This document shows, one piece after another, positions 19,137 to 27,981 of a stretch of DNA of 64,000 bases. Both the position numbers and the translations under genes were made by a program. The number at the start of each line of letters is the position of its first letter. Positions within the stretch are counted from its first letter, which is position 1. The notes under the pieces were generated by a model. That model saw nothing but the letters and a program-made list of their open reading frames with translations, made no database searches and was not told the DNA's origin. Source of the DNA: CBDFKJ01 sp965248805 (lineage in GTDB: Bacteria; Pseudomonadota; Alphaproteobacteria; UBA6615); NCBI GenBank assembly GCA_965248805.1, contig CBDFKJ010000009.1, positions 310,001 to 374,000 of the forward strand, read 5' to 3'.

Positions 19137-19655
19137 GTGCATGTTTTTGGTGTCGCGGGATGGCAGGGTAGCGGCAAGACGACGTTGATCGTCGCGCTGG
19201 TTCAGGAACTCGTCCGGCGCGGCCGTGCTGTTTCGACGGTCAAGCACGCACACCATGCGTTCGACATCGATCATCCGGGCAAAGATAGCCACCGCCACCG
19301 CGAAGCCGGCGCATCTGAGGTGTTGGTGACGTCGGCGAACCGGTGGGCATTGGTCGGCGAGCTGCGTGGTGCGCTGGAGCCCGGCCTGCACGCGCTGGTC
19401 GCCAAAATGTCGCCGGTCGATCTGGTGCTGGTCGAGGGCTTCAAACATATGCCGATCGACAAGCTCGAGGTCCACCGGGTCCGCGCCGGCAAACCGTTGC
19501 TGGCGAGCGAGGACCCAAGCGTCGTTGCGGTCGCGGCGGATGCACCGATCGCGGGCCTGCACGTCCCGGTGCTCGACCGCGACGACATCGCCGGCATCGC
19601 TGCACTGATCACGCTGCATTGCGGCCTCGAACCGGTGCGCGAACAAGCGGTCTAG
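19137..19655 (+). CDS. mobB: Molybdopterin-guanine dinucleotide biosynthesis adaptor protein MobB
   Basis: 172-residue GTP-binding protein that helps attach GMP to molybdopterin. P-loop VAGWQGSGKTTLIVAL begins six residues in, followed by VSTVKHAHHAFDIDHPGKDSH and the LVEGFKHMPIDKLEVHR block characteristic of MobB. GTG 19137 is preferred because it places the P-loop at the usual distance. moeA follows 4 bp later, then moaD and moaE, forming a molybdenum cofactor cluster. No mobA is in the window. Confidence 0.92.
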   Translation: MHVFGVAGWQGSGKTTLIVALVQELVRRGRAVSTVKHAHHAFDIDHPGKDSHRHREAGASEVLVTSANRWALVGELRGALEPGLHALVAKMSPVDLVLVEGFKHMPIDKLEVHRVRAGKPLLASEDPSVVAVAADAPIAGLHVPVLDRDDIAGIAALITLHCGLEPVREQAV

Positions 19656-19659
19656 ACCT

Positions 19660-20919
19660 ATGGCGCAACTCAGCGACGACTGCTTCGCCCAAGGCGGCGA
19701 ATTGCTGTCCGCCGACGCGGCTCTGAGCCTGTTGGGCGAACGCGTGCATCCGATCGCGACGCCTGAAGTCGTGCCGCTGTCCGCCGCGCATGGCCGAATT
19801 CTGGCCGCCGATGTGGTGGCCGAACGCGACGTGCCGCCGCATGACAATGCCGCCGTCGATGGCTATGCCGTTCATTTCGACGACCTGCTAGGGGATGGGG
19901 AGACGCGGCTGGCGATCGCCGGCCGAGCGGCGGCCGGCCATCCGCTATCGGCTAAGGCGCCGCGCGGCACCGCGATCCGTATCTTCACCGGCGCGCCCAT
20001 GCCCGAGGGTCCGGACACCGTTATGATGCAGGAAGATTGCCGCATCGACGGCGATGTCGTGGTAATCCCGCCCGGCATTGCGCGCGGCGCCAACCGGCGG
20101 CGGCGCGGCGAGGACGTGGCCGAGGGCGAGACGGTACTGCGGATCGGGCGCCGGCTGCGGCCACAGGACGTCGGCCTGGCGGCGTCCCTGGGGCGCGCCC
20201 GGCTCAGCGTCTTTCGCCCGCTCAACGTCGCCGTGTTTTCGACCGGCGACGAGGTATTCGACCCCGGCCCCGCCAATCTCCCTGCCGGCGGGGTCTATGA
20301 TGCCAATCGCTACTGCCTGATTGCGCTGCTGCAAGGTTTGGGATGCCGACCCATCGATCTCGGGATTCTGCCGGATGCGGAGGCGCCGATCGCCGACGCG
20401 CTGGCGGCTGCGGCGAAAGCGCACGATGTGATTATCAGCTCCGGTGGCATGTCGACCGGTGAGGAGGACCACGTCCGGGCCTCGGTCGAGAGCCAGGGAT
20501 CCCTGCACTTCTGGCGCTTGGCGATCAAGCCGGGCCGGCCGGTGGCGATGGGCCAGGTTGCCGGTACGCCGTTCGTCGGATTGCCCGGCAATCCGGTGGC
20601 GATGATGGTCACGTTCCTCCGCCTGGCGCGGCCCGTGATCCTGCGGCTCGCCGGCGCGACGGAGCTGGAGCCGCACCTGTATCGGGTCCGCGCCGGTTTC
20701 GACTACGACAAGCGCGCCAATCGGCGCGAGTATGTCCGAGCCCGGTTGGCCCGCGATCCCGATGGCGTCTGGCGCGCCGCCAAATTCGCCCGCGACGGCG
20801 CCGGCGTTCTGGGCTCCATGGTCGCCGCCGACGGGCTGGTGGAGCTTCGCGAAGGCGTGACCCATATAGAGGCGGGGACTATGGTAGACTTTCTGCCGTT
20901 TTCGGAGGTGTTGGCTTGA
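19660..20919 (+). CDS. moeA: Molybdopterin molybdenumtransferase
   Basis: 419-residue enzyme inserting molybdate into adenylylated molybdopterin. The N-terminal block DVPPHDNAAVDGYAVHF and IFTGAPMPEGPDTVMMQED, the molybdopterin-binding MoCF domain (VAVFSTGDEV, GGVYDANRY, DVIISSGGMSTGEEDHV, FVGLPGNPVAMM), and the C-terminal beta domain are all present. Its stop overlaps the TTG start of moaD (TTGA, 20916-20919). Confidence 0.96.
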   Translation: MAQLSDDCFAQGGELLSADAALSLLGERVHPIATPEVVPLSAAHGRILAADVVAERDVPPHDNAAVDGYAVHFDDLLGDGETRLAIAGRAAAGHPLSAKAPRGTAIRIFTGAPMPEGPDTVMMQEDCRIDGDVVVIPPGIARGANRRRRGEDVAEGETVLRIGRRLRPQDVGLAASLGRARLSVFRPLNVAVFSTGDEVFDPGPANLPAGGVYDANRYCLIALLQGLGCRPIDLGILPDAEAPIADALAAAAKAHDVIISSGGMSTGEEDHVRASVESQGSLHFWRLAIKPGRPVAMGQVAGTPFVGLPGNPVAMMVTFLRLARPVILRLAGATELEPHLYRVRAGFDYDKRANRREYVRARLARDPDGVWRAAKFARDGAGVLGSMVAADGLVELREGVTHIEAGTMVDFLPFSEVLA

Positions 20920-21167
20920 AAGTACTGTATTTCGCTTGGCTCAGGCAGCGGATCGGCCGCGGTGATGAGGATCTCGCCCTGCCGGACGGCGTCGGCACGG
21001 TCGGTGATCTGGTCGATTGGCTGAAACAGGCCGGCCCGGGCTATGCCCAGGCCTTCGCCGAGCTCGGCGCCATCCGGGTCGCCGTCAATCAGGAGTACGT
21101 ACCGTTCACCCACCCGATCGCCGACCGCGACGAAGTGGCGTTCTTCCCACCTGTCACCGGCGGCTAG
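20916..21167 (+). CDS. moaD: Molybdopterin synthase small subunit MoaD
   Basis: 83-residue ubiquitin-like sulfur carrier. It starts MKVLYFAWLRQRIGR and ends in the essential Gly-Gly (FPPVTGG). The start is TTG 20916, overlapping the moeA stop by 4 bases, with GGAGG seven bases upstream. The C-terminal glycine is thiocarboxylated and donates sulfur to precursor Z within the MoaD-MoaE complex; moaE is 19 bp downstream. Confidence 0.95.
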   Translation: MKVLYFAWLRQRIGRGDEDLALPDGVGTVGDLVDWLKQAGPGYAQAFAELGAIRVAVNQEYVPFTHPIADRDEVAFFPPVTGG

Positions 21168-21186
21168 CCGCGTCGGGCGTCGGGCC

Positions 21187-21657
21187 ATGATCCGTGTGCA
21201 GACCGAGGACTTCGATCCGGGCGCCGAAATCGCCGCCATGAGCGCCGGCAATCACGCCATCGGCGGTATCGCCAGCTTCATCGGCGTTGTGCGTGACCCG
21301 GACGGCGACCAGTCGATCGGAGCGATGACGCTGGAGCACTACCCGGCGATGACCGAGAAGACGCTCAGCGAAATCGAGAGCGAGGCCCATCGCCGCTGGC
21401 CGTTGGATGCGACGCTGATCATTCACCGCGTCGGCCGATTGGAGCCGGGCGATCGTATCGTCTTGGTGGCGTGCGCCTCGGCGCATCGCCAGGCGGCACT
21501 CGAATCGTGCGCCTTTCTGATCGACTGGCTTAAGACCAAGGCACCGTTTTGGAAGCGTGAGGAGACGGCGACCGGCGAGAACTGGGTCGAGGCGCGGGCC
21601 AGCGATGACGCGGCGGCTGAGCGCTGGCGGCATGACGAATCGCACGCCGCAGAGTAG
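21187..21657 (+). CDS. moaE: Molybdopterin synthase catalytic subunit MoaE
   Basis: 156-residue large subunit, converting cyclic pyranopterin monophosphate to molybdopterin with sulfur from MoaD. Family motifs: GGIASFIGVVRD, LEHYPAMTEKTL, IIHRVGRLEPGD, CAFLIDWLKTKAPFWKRE with the catalytic lysines, and GENWVEA. ATG 21187 gives a standard length. Confidence 0.96.
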   Translation: MIRVQTEDFDPGAEIAAMSAGNHAIGGIASFIGVVRDPDGDQSIGAMTLEHYPAMTEKTLSEIESEAHRRWPLDATLIIHRVGRLEPGDRIVLVACASAHRQAALESCAFLIDWLKTKAPFWKREETATGENWVEARASDDAAAERWRHDESHAAE

Positions 21658-21674
21658 CGGAAGCAACCGCACCG

Positions 21675-21926
21675 ATGGTCCGTAGCTCGCAACAAAACAA
21701 GCTCCTGACGACGGGTCTGATCGGCGCCGTCGTCGCCCTCGTGTGCTGTTTCACGCCGGCGCTGATCGTCTTGTTTGGCGTACTCGGATTGTCGGCGTGG
21801 GTCGCCGATCCCGCATGGCTCGACTGGGTGTTGTGGCCCTCGCTGGTGTTCTTCGTGATGCTGTGCCTGTTCGCCCTGATCCGCCGCGGCCGCTCGGGTC
21901 AGGCGCAGCCCGCAGGACGCGACTGA
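21675..21926 (+). CDS. MerF-like small membrane protein
   Basis: 83 residues with two predicted membrane helices. The first (GLIGAVVALVCCFTPALIVLFGVLGLSAW) carries the vicinal Cys24-Cys25 in the VCCFTP context seen in the mercuric transporter MerF, which moves Hg2+ across the inner membrane. The second cysteine pair found in MerF near the C terminus is absent. TGATG overlap with the next gene suggests co-translation. No merR or merA is visible, so mercury transport is a family-based inference. Confidence 0.7.
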   Translation: MVRSSQQNKLLTTGLIGAVVALVCCFTPALIVLFGVLGLSAWVADPAWLDWVLWPSLVFFVMLCLFALIRRGRSGQAQPAGRD

Positions 21927-22189
21927 TGACCCTGAGCAATTTCGAGGTGCAGCTGGAATCGTCCATCACCTGCCCCGAATGCGGGCATGCCCAAACGGAG
22001 ACGATGGCTGTCAACGCCTGCTGGTACTTCTGTGAGTGTGGCGGCTGCGGCACCCGGCTCATGCCGCTGGCCGGTGATTGCTGCGTGTTCTGCTCGTACG
22101 GCTCGGTTCCGTGCCCGACGGTGCAGGAGGCGCGCTATTCGGCGGCGGCCGCGGTCTCGACAGGCGGTGTACGCACCAAACGGTCGTAG
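21926..22189 (+). CDS. GDCCVFCSYG-motif cysteine-rich protein
   Basis: 87 residues with ten cysteines: CPECG (16,19), ACWYFCECGGCG (32,36,38,41) and GDCCVFCSYGSVPC (52,53,56,63). The GDCCVFCSYGS block is a conserved small-protein motif found beside mercury transport genes; its biochemical role is not known to me, but metal binding is likely. The start overlaps the MerF-like stop (TGATG). The last ~18 residues run antisense into the 3' end of ilvE (overlap 22135-22189), so the native stop may have been lost. Confidence 0.72.
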   Translation: MTLSNFEVQLESSITCPECGHAQTETMAVNACWYFCECGGCGTRLMPLAGDCCVFCSYGSVPCPTVQEARYSAAAAVSTGGVRTKRS

Positions 22190-23037
22190 TCCTCCATCAG
22201 CGACTTGGTGATATCGCCGACCGTGAACGTGTGCTCTGCGATCTCGGCGATGGGCGTCACTTCGGCGGCGGTGCCGGTGATGAACACTTCCTGTGCGCGC
22301 GCAAGCTCCTCAGGCACGATCGGCCGCTCGACGACTTCGAACCCGCGCGCTTTCGCCAATCCGATGACCGTGCGCCGGGTGATGCCGTCCAGGAAGCAGT
22401 CGGGGACCGGTGTGTGGATGACGCCATCCTGCACCAGGAACACGTTCGCGCCGGTGGTCTCGGCGATCCGCCCGCGCCAATCGAGCATCAGCGCATCGGC
22501 ATAGCCCTTGGCCTCCGCCGCGTGCTTGGACAGGGTGCAGATCATGTACAGGCCGGCCGCCTTGCATTTGACCGGCGCGGTCGCCGGATCCGGGCGGCGA
22601 TAGGGCGCCCAGTCGAGGCGAATGCCCTTCAGGCGCGCCTCCGGCGAGAAATAGGACGGCCATTCCCAGGCCGCGATCGCCAGATGGATGGTCGTTTGCT
22701 GGGCCGAGACGCCCATCATCTCCGATCCGCGCCAGGCCACCGGGCGGACGTAGGCGTCACGGAGGTCCATCGCTTCCAGCACCTGACGGCACGCCGCGTC
22801 GATCTGGTCGGGGCGATAGGGGATCTCGAAACCCATCGCCTGTGCCGAGTCGTGCAGCCGATCGGTGTGCTCGCGCAACTTGAAGATAGTGCCTTCGTAA
22901 GCGCGCTCGCCTTCAAATACGCAGCTGGCGTAGTGCAGCGCGTGCGACAGGACGTGCAACCGCGCGTCGCGCCACTGGGTTAGCTGACCATCATACCATA
23001 TGACGCCATCGTGATCGTGAAACGGTTGGGTGGACAT
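22135..23037 (-). CDS. ilvE: Branched-chain amino acid aminotransferase
   Basis: 300-residue PLP enzyme making Leu, Ile and Val from their 2-oxo acids. Fold-type IV features: HVLSHALHYASCVFEGERAY near the N terminus, the PLP-lysine segment (PVKCKAAGLYMICTLSKHAAEAKGYADALMLD), ETTGANVFLVQDG, LDGITRRTVIGLA and VFITGTAAEVTPI. It is transcribed divergently from the MarR gene, with 92 bp between the starts. Confidence 0.94.
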   Translation of the reverse strand: MSTQPFHDHDGVIWYDGQLTQWRDARLHVLSHALHYASCVFEGERAYEGTIFKLREHTDRLHDSAQAMGFEIPYRPDQIDAACRQVLEAMDLRDAYVRPVAWRGSEMMGVSAQQTTIHLAIAAWEWPSYFSPEARLKGIRLDWAPYRRPDPATAPVKCKAAGLYMICTLSKHAAEAKGYADALMLDWRGRIAETTGANVFLVQDGVIHTPVPDCFLDGITRRTVIGLAKARGFEVVERPIVPEELARAQEVFITGTAAEVTPIAEIAEHTFTVGDITKSLMEDYDRLVRTPPVETAAAAE

Positions 23038-23129
23038 AGCTCAGGTTCCTGCGCAATCCGTGCTTCTGGCGAGCGGTTTGTTACAAATCAGACTTGCAAC
23101 GCGTAACATTGTTCAGCTATTAAGTCAAC

Positions 23130-23624
23130 ATGGCTGACCTGAAAGCCGCGGTCAATCCGCTTTTCTTGCGTGAGGAGGAACTGCGCGAGGCGCTGGAGCT
23201 CTTGTTCTTCGCCTATCGCGACTTCACCGGCGAGCCGGACGCGGTGCTGGCAACGCGCGGGTTTGGCCGTGCCCACCACCGGGTGATCTATTTTGTTGGC
23301 CGCCACCCGTCGATAACGGTATCGGAGCTGTTGGGCATCCTGCGCATCACCAAGCAGAGCCTGTCGCGGGTGCTCGGCCAACTGGTGCGCGAGGGCTTTA
23401 TCGTGCAGCGGCCCGGCGACATCGATCGCCGCCAGCGCTTGCTGGAACTGACGGCGAAGGGGCGGGAGTTGGAGTGCGCCTTGTCGACGATTCAGATGCA
23501 GCGCATCGCCCGTGCCTATCGTGAGGCGGGGGCCGAGGCGGTCGCCGGCTTTCGCCGTGTCATGGTCGGCATCATAAACGGCGACGACCGCGAACGCTTC
23601 AAATCGATATCGGTGCGCCCCTGA
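23130..23624 (+). CDS. petP: MarR-family regulator, PetP-like
   Basis: 164-residue winged-helix regulator. The DNA-binding part is ITVSELLGILRITKQSLSRVLGQLVREGFI followed by the wing RPGDIDRRQRLLELTAKG. In Rhodobacter capsulatus a MarR-type PetP lies before the OmpR-type PetR, and both affect cytochrome bc1 expression. The same pair order and similar lengths are seen here. The petABC operon is in this window but 23 kb away on the other strand. The PetP name rests on arrangement, so it is tentative. Confidence 0.65.
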   Translation: MADLKAAVNPLFLREEELREALELLFFAYRDFTGEPDAVLATRGFGRAHHRVIYFVGRHPSITVSELLGILRITKQSLSRVLGQLVREGFIVQRPGDIDRRQRLLELTAKGRELECALSTIQMQRIARAYREAGAEAVAGFRRVMVGIINGDDRERFKSISVRP

Positions 23625-23658
23625 TCGAACCGACGCCTCTGGCGGAAAGGGCACGACA

Positions 23659-24396
23659 ATGGGCGATGTTTTCTCGCCGCACGAGATCCGCGGAGCCGGG
23701 ACGCGCGGTGACGACGTGGCGGCGCATGTGCTGGTGGTCGATGACGATACGCGCCTGCGCAAGTTGCTGCGGCGGTTCCTCACCGAGCAGGGTTTTCGCA
23801 TCACCGTCGCCGCGAACGCCGCCGAGGCGCGTGCGGCGATGCAGCGATTCGCGTTCGACCTGATCGTCTTGGATGTGATGATGCCCGGCGAATCCGGTCT
23901 CAGCCTGACCCGCACGCTGCGCCAGTCCAACGGCGTACCGATCCTGCTGTTGACCGCGCGCGGCGAGCCGGAGGAGCGCATCGAAGGGCTCGAGGCCGGC
24001 GCCGACGACTACCTGGCCAAGCCGTTCGAGCCGCGTGAACTGGTGGCCCGGATCCGCTCCATCCTGCGGCGGGCGCCGCCGAGCCAGGACGATCCGCCGC
24101 AAGCCGCGCTCGCGCTCGGCGCGTGCCGCTTCGACTTGGAGCGGGGCGAATTGATGCGCGCGGGCCGCCCGGTACGGCTGACCACCGCCGAGGAGCGGCT
24201 GCTCAGGATTTTCGCCGTGCAACCCGGCCGGCCGGTCAGCCGCGAGGATCTGTCTTTGCGACTGGGATTGAACGGCAATTTGCGCAGCGTGGACGTGCAG
24301 GTCGCGCGCCTGCGGCGTAAGATCGAGGACGACCCGAAGCTGCCGCGCTTCGTGCAGACCGTGCGTGGCCAAGGCTATGTGTTGCGCCCGGGCTGA
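23659..24396 (+). CDS. petR: OmpR-family response regulator, PetR-like
   Basis: 245 residues: a receiver domain (HVLVVDDDTRLRKLLRRF; phospho-acceptor Asp72 in LIVLDVMMPGESG; conserved Lys in DDYLAKPFEPREL) and a C-terminal winged helix (LTTAEERLLRIFA, SVDVQVARLRRKIEDD, TVRGQGYVLRPG). The first ~20 residues before the receiver are extra. It follows the MarR gene by 34 bp and precedes a histidine kinase by 33 bp, so the three are probably one operon. It may be phosphorylated by that kinase. Confidence 0.85.
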   Translation: MGDVFSPHEIRGAGTRGDDVAAHVLVVDDDTRLRKLLRRFLTEQGFRITVAANAAEARAAMQRFAFDLIVLDVMMPGESGLSLTRTLRQSNGVPILLLTARGEPEERIEGLEAGADDYLAKPFEPRELVARIRSILRRAPPSQDDPPQAALALGACRFDLERGELMRAGRPVRLTTAEERLLRIFAVQPGRPVSREDLSLRLGLNGNLRSVDVQVARLRRKIEDDPKLPRFVQTVRGQGYVLRPG

Positions 24397-24429
24397 GCGA
24401 GCGGCGTCGGGATCGATAGAGGCCGGCGC

Positions 24430-25734
24430 ATGACCATCAAGGATTTCCTACCGCGCTCCCTGCTGGGCCGCTCGCTGATCATCATCGTCGCGCCCCTGGT
24501 GCTGCTGCAGTTGGTCACGGCTTACATCTTCTACGACCGGCATTGGACGACGGTGACGCGCCACGCCTCCACCGCATTGGCTGGCGAGATCTCGGCGCTG
24601 GTACGGCTGCTCTACCGCGAGCACGAGCGCGAAGGCGAGGCCTGGGTCAGGGGGCTGGCGCAGAATATGGCGCTAGCCATGGAGATCAGGGACGGCGACA
24701 TCGCCCCCGACGGGCCGGGCAGCGCCGACAGCGAAATGGAGCGTATATTGGCCGAGGCCTTGCGGTCAGCCGTGCGGCGGCCGTTCGCGCTCCAAATCGA
24801 TCAGGCCAAGCGCCGTATTGCGCTCGACATCCAGGTCGACGACCGCATCGTGAGTTTCGATTTCGACACCAAGCGGGTTTCGGGAACAACCGCCCGCATC
24901 CTCACCCTGTGGATGGTCGGCACCGCGATCATCGTCGCCGCGATTGCGATCCTGTTCATGCGCAATCAGATCCGCCCGATCCGCAGGCTAGCGTTGGCGG
25001 CCGAGGAATTCGGCAAAGGTCGGGAGGTCTCCGACTTCAGCGCCGCAGGTGCGCGCGAAGTGCGACAGGCGGCGGCGGCATTTGCGATGATGCGCGATCG
25101 CATCCGGCGCCAGATTGGTCAGCGCACCGAGATGCTCGCGGGCGTCAGTCACGACCTGCGCACGCCGCTCACGCGCATGAAGCTGCAACTGGCCATGGTT
25201 GAAGACGACCAGGCGGCGGCGGAACTGGGCTCCGACATCGCCGAGATGGAGCGCATGGTCGAAGACTATCTGGCATTCGCCCGCGGTGAGGGCACCGAGA
25301 CGCCGGCACCGACCGATGTGGCGCCCCTGTTGCGTGTCGTCGTCGGCGGCGCCCGCCGCAATGGCGCCGAGATCGATCTTCATGTCGAGCGTGACATCAA
25401 TCTGCCGCTGCGTCCCAACGCCTTCACGCGCTCGGTCGCCAACCTGCTGACCAACGCGCTGCGTTACGGTCAGCATGTCGCGGTGCGCGCCGGGCGTCGG
25501 GCCAGCGCGCTGGAGATCACCGTCGATGACGACGGCCCCGGCATCGCCGCCGACCAGCGCGAGGAAGTGTTCCGCCCGTTCCGCCGGCTCGACGATGCGC
25601 GCAATCCCGACACCGCCGGCACCGGGCTCGGCCTGACCATCGCCCGCGACATCATCCGCGGCCACGGCGGCGACCTGACCCTCGACGACTCGCCCACCGG
25701 CGGCCTGCGCGCCCGCATCCGCGTGCCGTTGTAG
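24430..25734 (+). CDS. EnvZ-type sensor histidine kinase
   Basis: 434-residue inner-membrane kinase. Transmembrane segments at about 15-32 (IIIVAPLVLLQLVTAYIF) and 158-178 (WMVGTAIIVAAIAILF) flank a periplasmic region of about 125 residues. A HAMP linker (RNQIRPIRRLALAAEEFGKG) leads to the dimerisation helix with phospho-acceptor His241 in AGVSHDLRTPLTRMK, then the ATPase domain (N box LLTNALRYGQHV, G1 VDDDGPGIA, G2 AGTGLGLTIA). It is the cognate partner of the adjacent OmpR-type regulator by position. The signal is unknown. Confidence 0.9.
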   Translation: MTIKDFLPRSLLGRSLIIIVAPLVLLQLVTAYIFYDRHWTTVTRHASTALAGEISALVRLLYREHEREGEAWVRGLAQNMALAMEIRDGDIAPDGPGSADSEMERILAEALRSAVRRPFALQIDQAKRRIALDIQVDDRIVSFDFDTKRVSGTTARILTLWMVGTAIIVAAIAILFMRNQIRPIRRLALAAEEFGKGREVSDFSAAGAREVRQAAAAFAMMRDRIRRQIGQRTEMLAGVSHDLRTPLTRMKLQLAMVEDDQAAAELGSDIAEMERMVEDYLAFARGEGTETPAPTDVAPLLRVVVGGARRNGAEIDLHVERDINLPLRPNAFTRSVANLLTNALRYGQHVAVRAGRRASALEITVDDDGPGIAADQREEVFRPFRRLDDARNPDTAGTGLGLTIARDIIRGHGGDLTLDDSPTGGLRARIRVPL

Positions 25735-25931
25735 AAAAGCGTACCGAAGTCAGCCGACTGCTCTGATTTCAGCATCATCGATTCAGTCTGGATTTCCGAA
25801 AGTGGCGCCGTAGCGGACATAGCCGGTGACCGCTGTTGCGTTCTCCTTGTGACCCTGGCTGTGTAAAAATGTTTGGATTGGACGAACGCACAGAAAGCCA
25901 TTCTCTAAGAGCCGTTCCGGGAAGTAGAGAT

Positions 25932-26773
25932 TCACGAGCAAGGGCTTGGCCGGGTCAAGCGTCGCAGCATGATGCGGATCATGGCGAGGTGGATGAAAGC
26001 GACGACAGAACGGACGTGGCGTTCGAAGTCGCGCGCCAGCCGGCGGCAACGGACGATCCAGGCGAAGGTGCGCTCGACGATCCAGCGCTTCGGCAGCACC
26101 TCGAAGCGCGGCACGCTGTTGCGCTTGACGATCTCCAGCCGCCAGGCGCCGGTCTTCGCCACCACGGCAGCCATCTTTGGTCCCTGGTAGCCGCCGTCGG
26201 CGTAGATCACCTCGATGAACGGAAACAGCCGGCGTGTCCGGCGCAGCAGTGTGGCCGCGCCATCGCGGTCCTGCACGTTGCCGGGATGCACGACGAGGCC
26301 CAGCATCAGGCCGAGCGTATCGACCAGGATGTGCCGCTTGCGGCCGGTGAGCTTCTTGCCCGCGTCGAAGCCCTGCGGATCGATCGACGCCCCCCTTTTT
26401 GCGCCGCTTTGGCGCTCTGGCTGTCGATGATGGCCGCGCTCGGACTGGCTTCGCGGCCCGCGCGCTCGCGCACCGCCACGTAGAGCTCATGATGGATGCG
26501 AGCCAGGGTGCCGTCCCATTCCCACAGGTCGAAGTAGTCGTACACCGTGCTCTTCGGCGGCAGGTCCTTGGGCAGCGCGGTCCACTGGCAGCCGGTCGAC
26601 AGCACGTAGAAGATGCCGTTCAGGACTTCGCGGACATCGACCGTCCGCTTACGCCCACCGTGCTTCGCCGGTGGGATCAGCGGCTCGATCAGCGCCCATT
26701 CGGCGTCGGTCAGATCACTCGGATAGCGAAGCCGGCCACGGTCGGCGGCCGCGCGGTGTTCAGGCTTCCACAT
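25932..26773 (-). CDS. IS5-family transposase, copy 1, two overlapping frames
   Basis: DDE transposase read from ATG 26773 (MWKPEHRAAADRGRLRYPSD) with GGGG a few bases upstream. The first frame covers the N-terminal helix-turn-helix and first catalytic Asp (AAIIDSQSAKAAQKGG) and would end at 26306. The rest (ASIDPQGFDAGKKLTGRKRH, ADGGYQGPKM, WIVERTFAWIVRCRRLARDF) lies in the -1 frame. The switch coincides with five A then six G on the coding strand (26390-26400), a plausible programmed -1 slippage site, as used by several IS5-type elements. All catalytic acids appear present, so the element may be active. Confidence 0.85.
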
Positions 26774-26882
26774 CGGGCACCCCAAAGCAGTTGGACAGGC
26801 GACAGACAATAAAACACAACCGATTCCGACGACTCAAAAACTTTCCGGAACCGCTCTAAGAGCCGTTCCGGGAAGTAGAGAT

Positions 26883-27724
26883 TCACGAGCAAGGGCTTGG
26901 CCGGGTCAAGCGTCGCAGCATGATGCGGATCATGGCGAGGTGGATGAAAGCGACGACAGAACGGACGTGGCGTTCGAAGTCGCGCGCCAGCCGGCGGCAA
27001 CGGACGATCCAGGCGAAGGTGCGCTCGACGATCCAGCGCTTCGGCAGCACCTCGAAGCGCGGCACGCTGTTGCGCTTGACGATCTCCAGCCGCCAGGCGC
27101 CGGTCTTCGCCACCACGGCAGCCATCTTTGGTCCCTGGTAGCCGCCGTCGGCGTAGATCACCTCGATGAACGGAAACAGCCGGCGTGTCCGGCGCAGCAG
27201 TGTGGCCGCGCCATCGCGGTCCTGCACGTTGCCGGGATGCACGACGAGGCCCAGCATCAGGCCGAGCGTATCGACCAGGATGTGCCGCTTGCGGCCGGTG
27301 AGCTTCTTGCCCGCGTCGAAGCCCTGCGGATCGATCGACGCCCCCCTTTTTGCGCCGCTTTGGCGCTCTGGCTGTCGATGATGGCCGCGCTCGGACTGGC
27401 TTCGCGGCCCGCGCGCTCGCGCACCGCCACGTAGAGCTCATGATGGATGCGAGCCAGGGTGCCGTCCCATTCCCACAGGTCGAAGTAGTCGTACACCGTG
27501 CTCTTCGGCGGCAGGTCCTTGGGCAGCGCGGTCCACTGGCAGCCGGTCGACAGCACGTAGAAGATGCCGTTCAGGACTTCGCGGACATCGACCGTCCGCT
27601 TACGCCCACCGTGCTTCGCCGGTGGGATCAGCGGCTCGATCAGCGCCCATTCGGCGTCGGTCAGATCACTCGGATAGCGAAGCCGGCCACGGTCGGCGGC
27701 CGCGCGGTGTTCAGGCTTCCACAT
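26883..27724 (-). CDS. IS5-family transposase, copy 2, two overlapping frames
   Basis: Essentially the same protein as the neighbouring copy, from ATG 27724, with the same A5G6 slippage run (27341-27351) between the two frames. The first frame stops at 27257 and the second ends at 26883. No inactivating change is visible within the coding part. The one base difference upstream of the ATG does not alter the protein. Confidence 0.85.
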
Positions 27725-27981
27725 CGGGCACCCCAAAGCAGTTGGACAGGTGACAGACAATAAAACACAACCGATTCCGACGACTCAAAAACTTTGCGGA
27801 ACCGCTCTAATGCTCGACAATATGCGCTGCGCATGCACAATATTTCTTTAGAAGACCCGCCAGAGAGAATTGGTTTCTGCTGGATTTTGGCTGGCGCACG
27901 CTTCACACAACCAAGACCCTGAGCGGACCTTGCAAGAATAGTTTTGACGACAACATAAGAACTCTTCAGATATCCGCCGCC

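Larger units (their letters stand above)
25906..27810 (-). mobile_element. Two head-to-tail IS5-family elements sharing one TAA
   Basis: Copy 1 is 25909-26856 and copy 2 is 26860-27807, both 948 bp in the same orientation. I see only two base differences (about 26798 versus 27749, and CTTTCCGG versus CTTTGCGG near the right ends). Terminal inverted repeats begin GAGCCGTTCCGG on the left and end CCGGAACCGCTC on the right. A TAA lies at each outer edge (25906-25908, 27808-27810) and a single TAA (26857-26859) between the copies. TNA target duplication is known for IS5-type elements. Near-identity implies a recent insertion or tandem amplification. Flanks are the histidine kinase 3' end and an AT-richer stretch. 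Confidence 0.92.

Noticed and set aside
23038..23129. Possible MarR operator in the ilvE-marR intergenic region
   Set aside because: Short matches such as GTTAC...GTAAC are present, but no convincing palindrome with MarR-like spacing could be seen.
25735..25905. Short minus-strand frame (ATG near 25826) before the IS5 pair
   Set aside because: It runs straight into antisense histidine-kinase sequence, has no properly spaced ribosome-binding site, and matches nothing.
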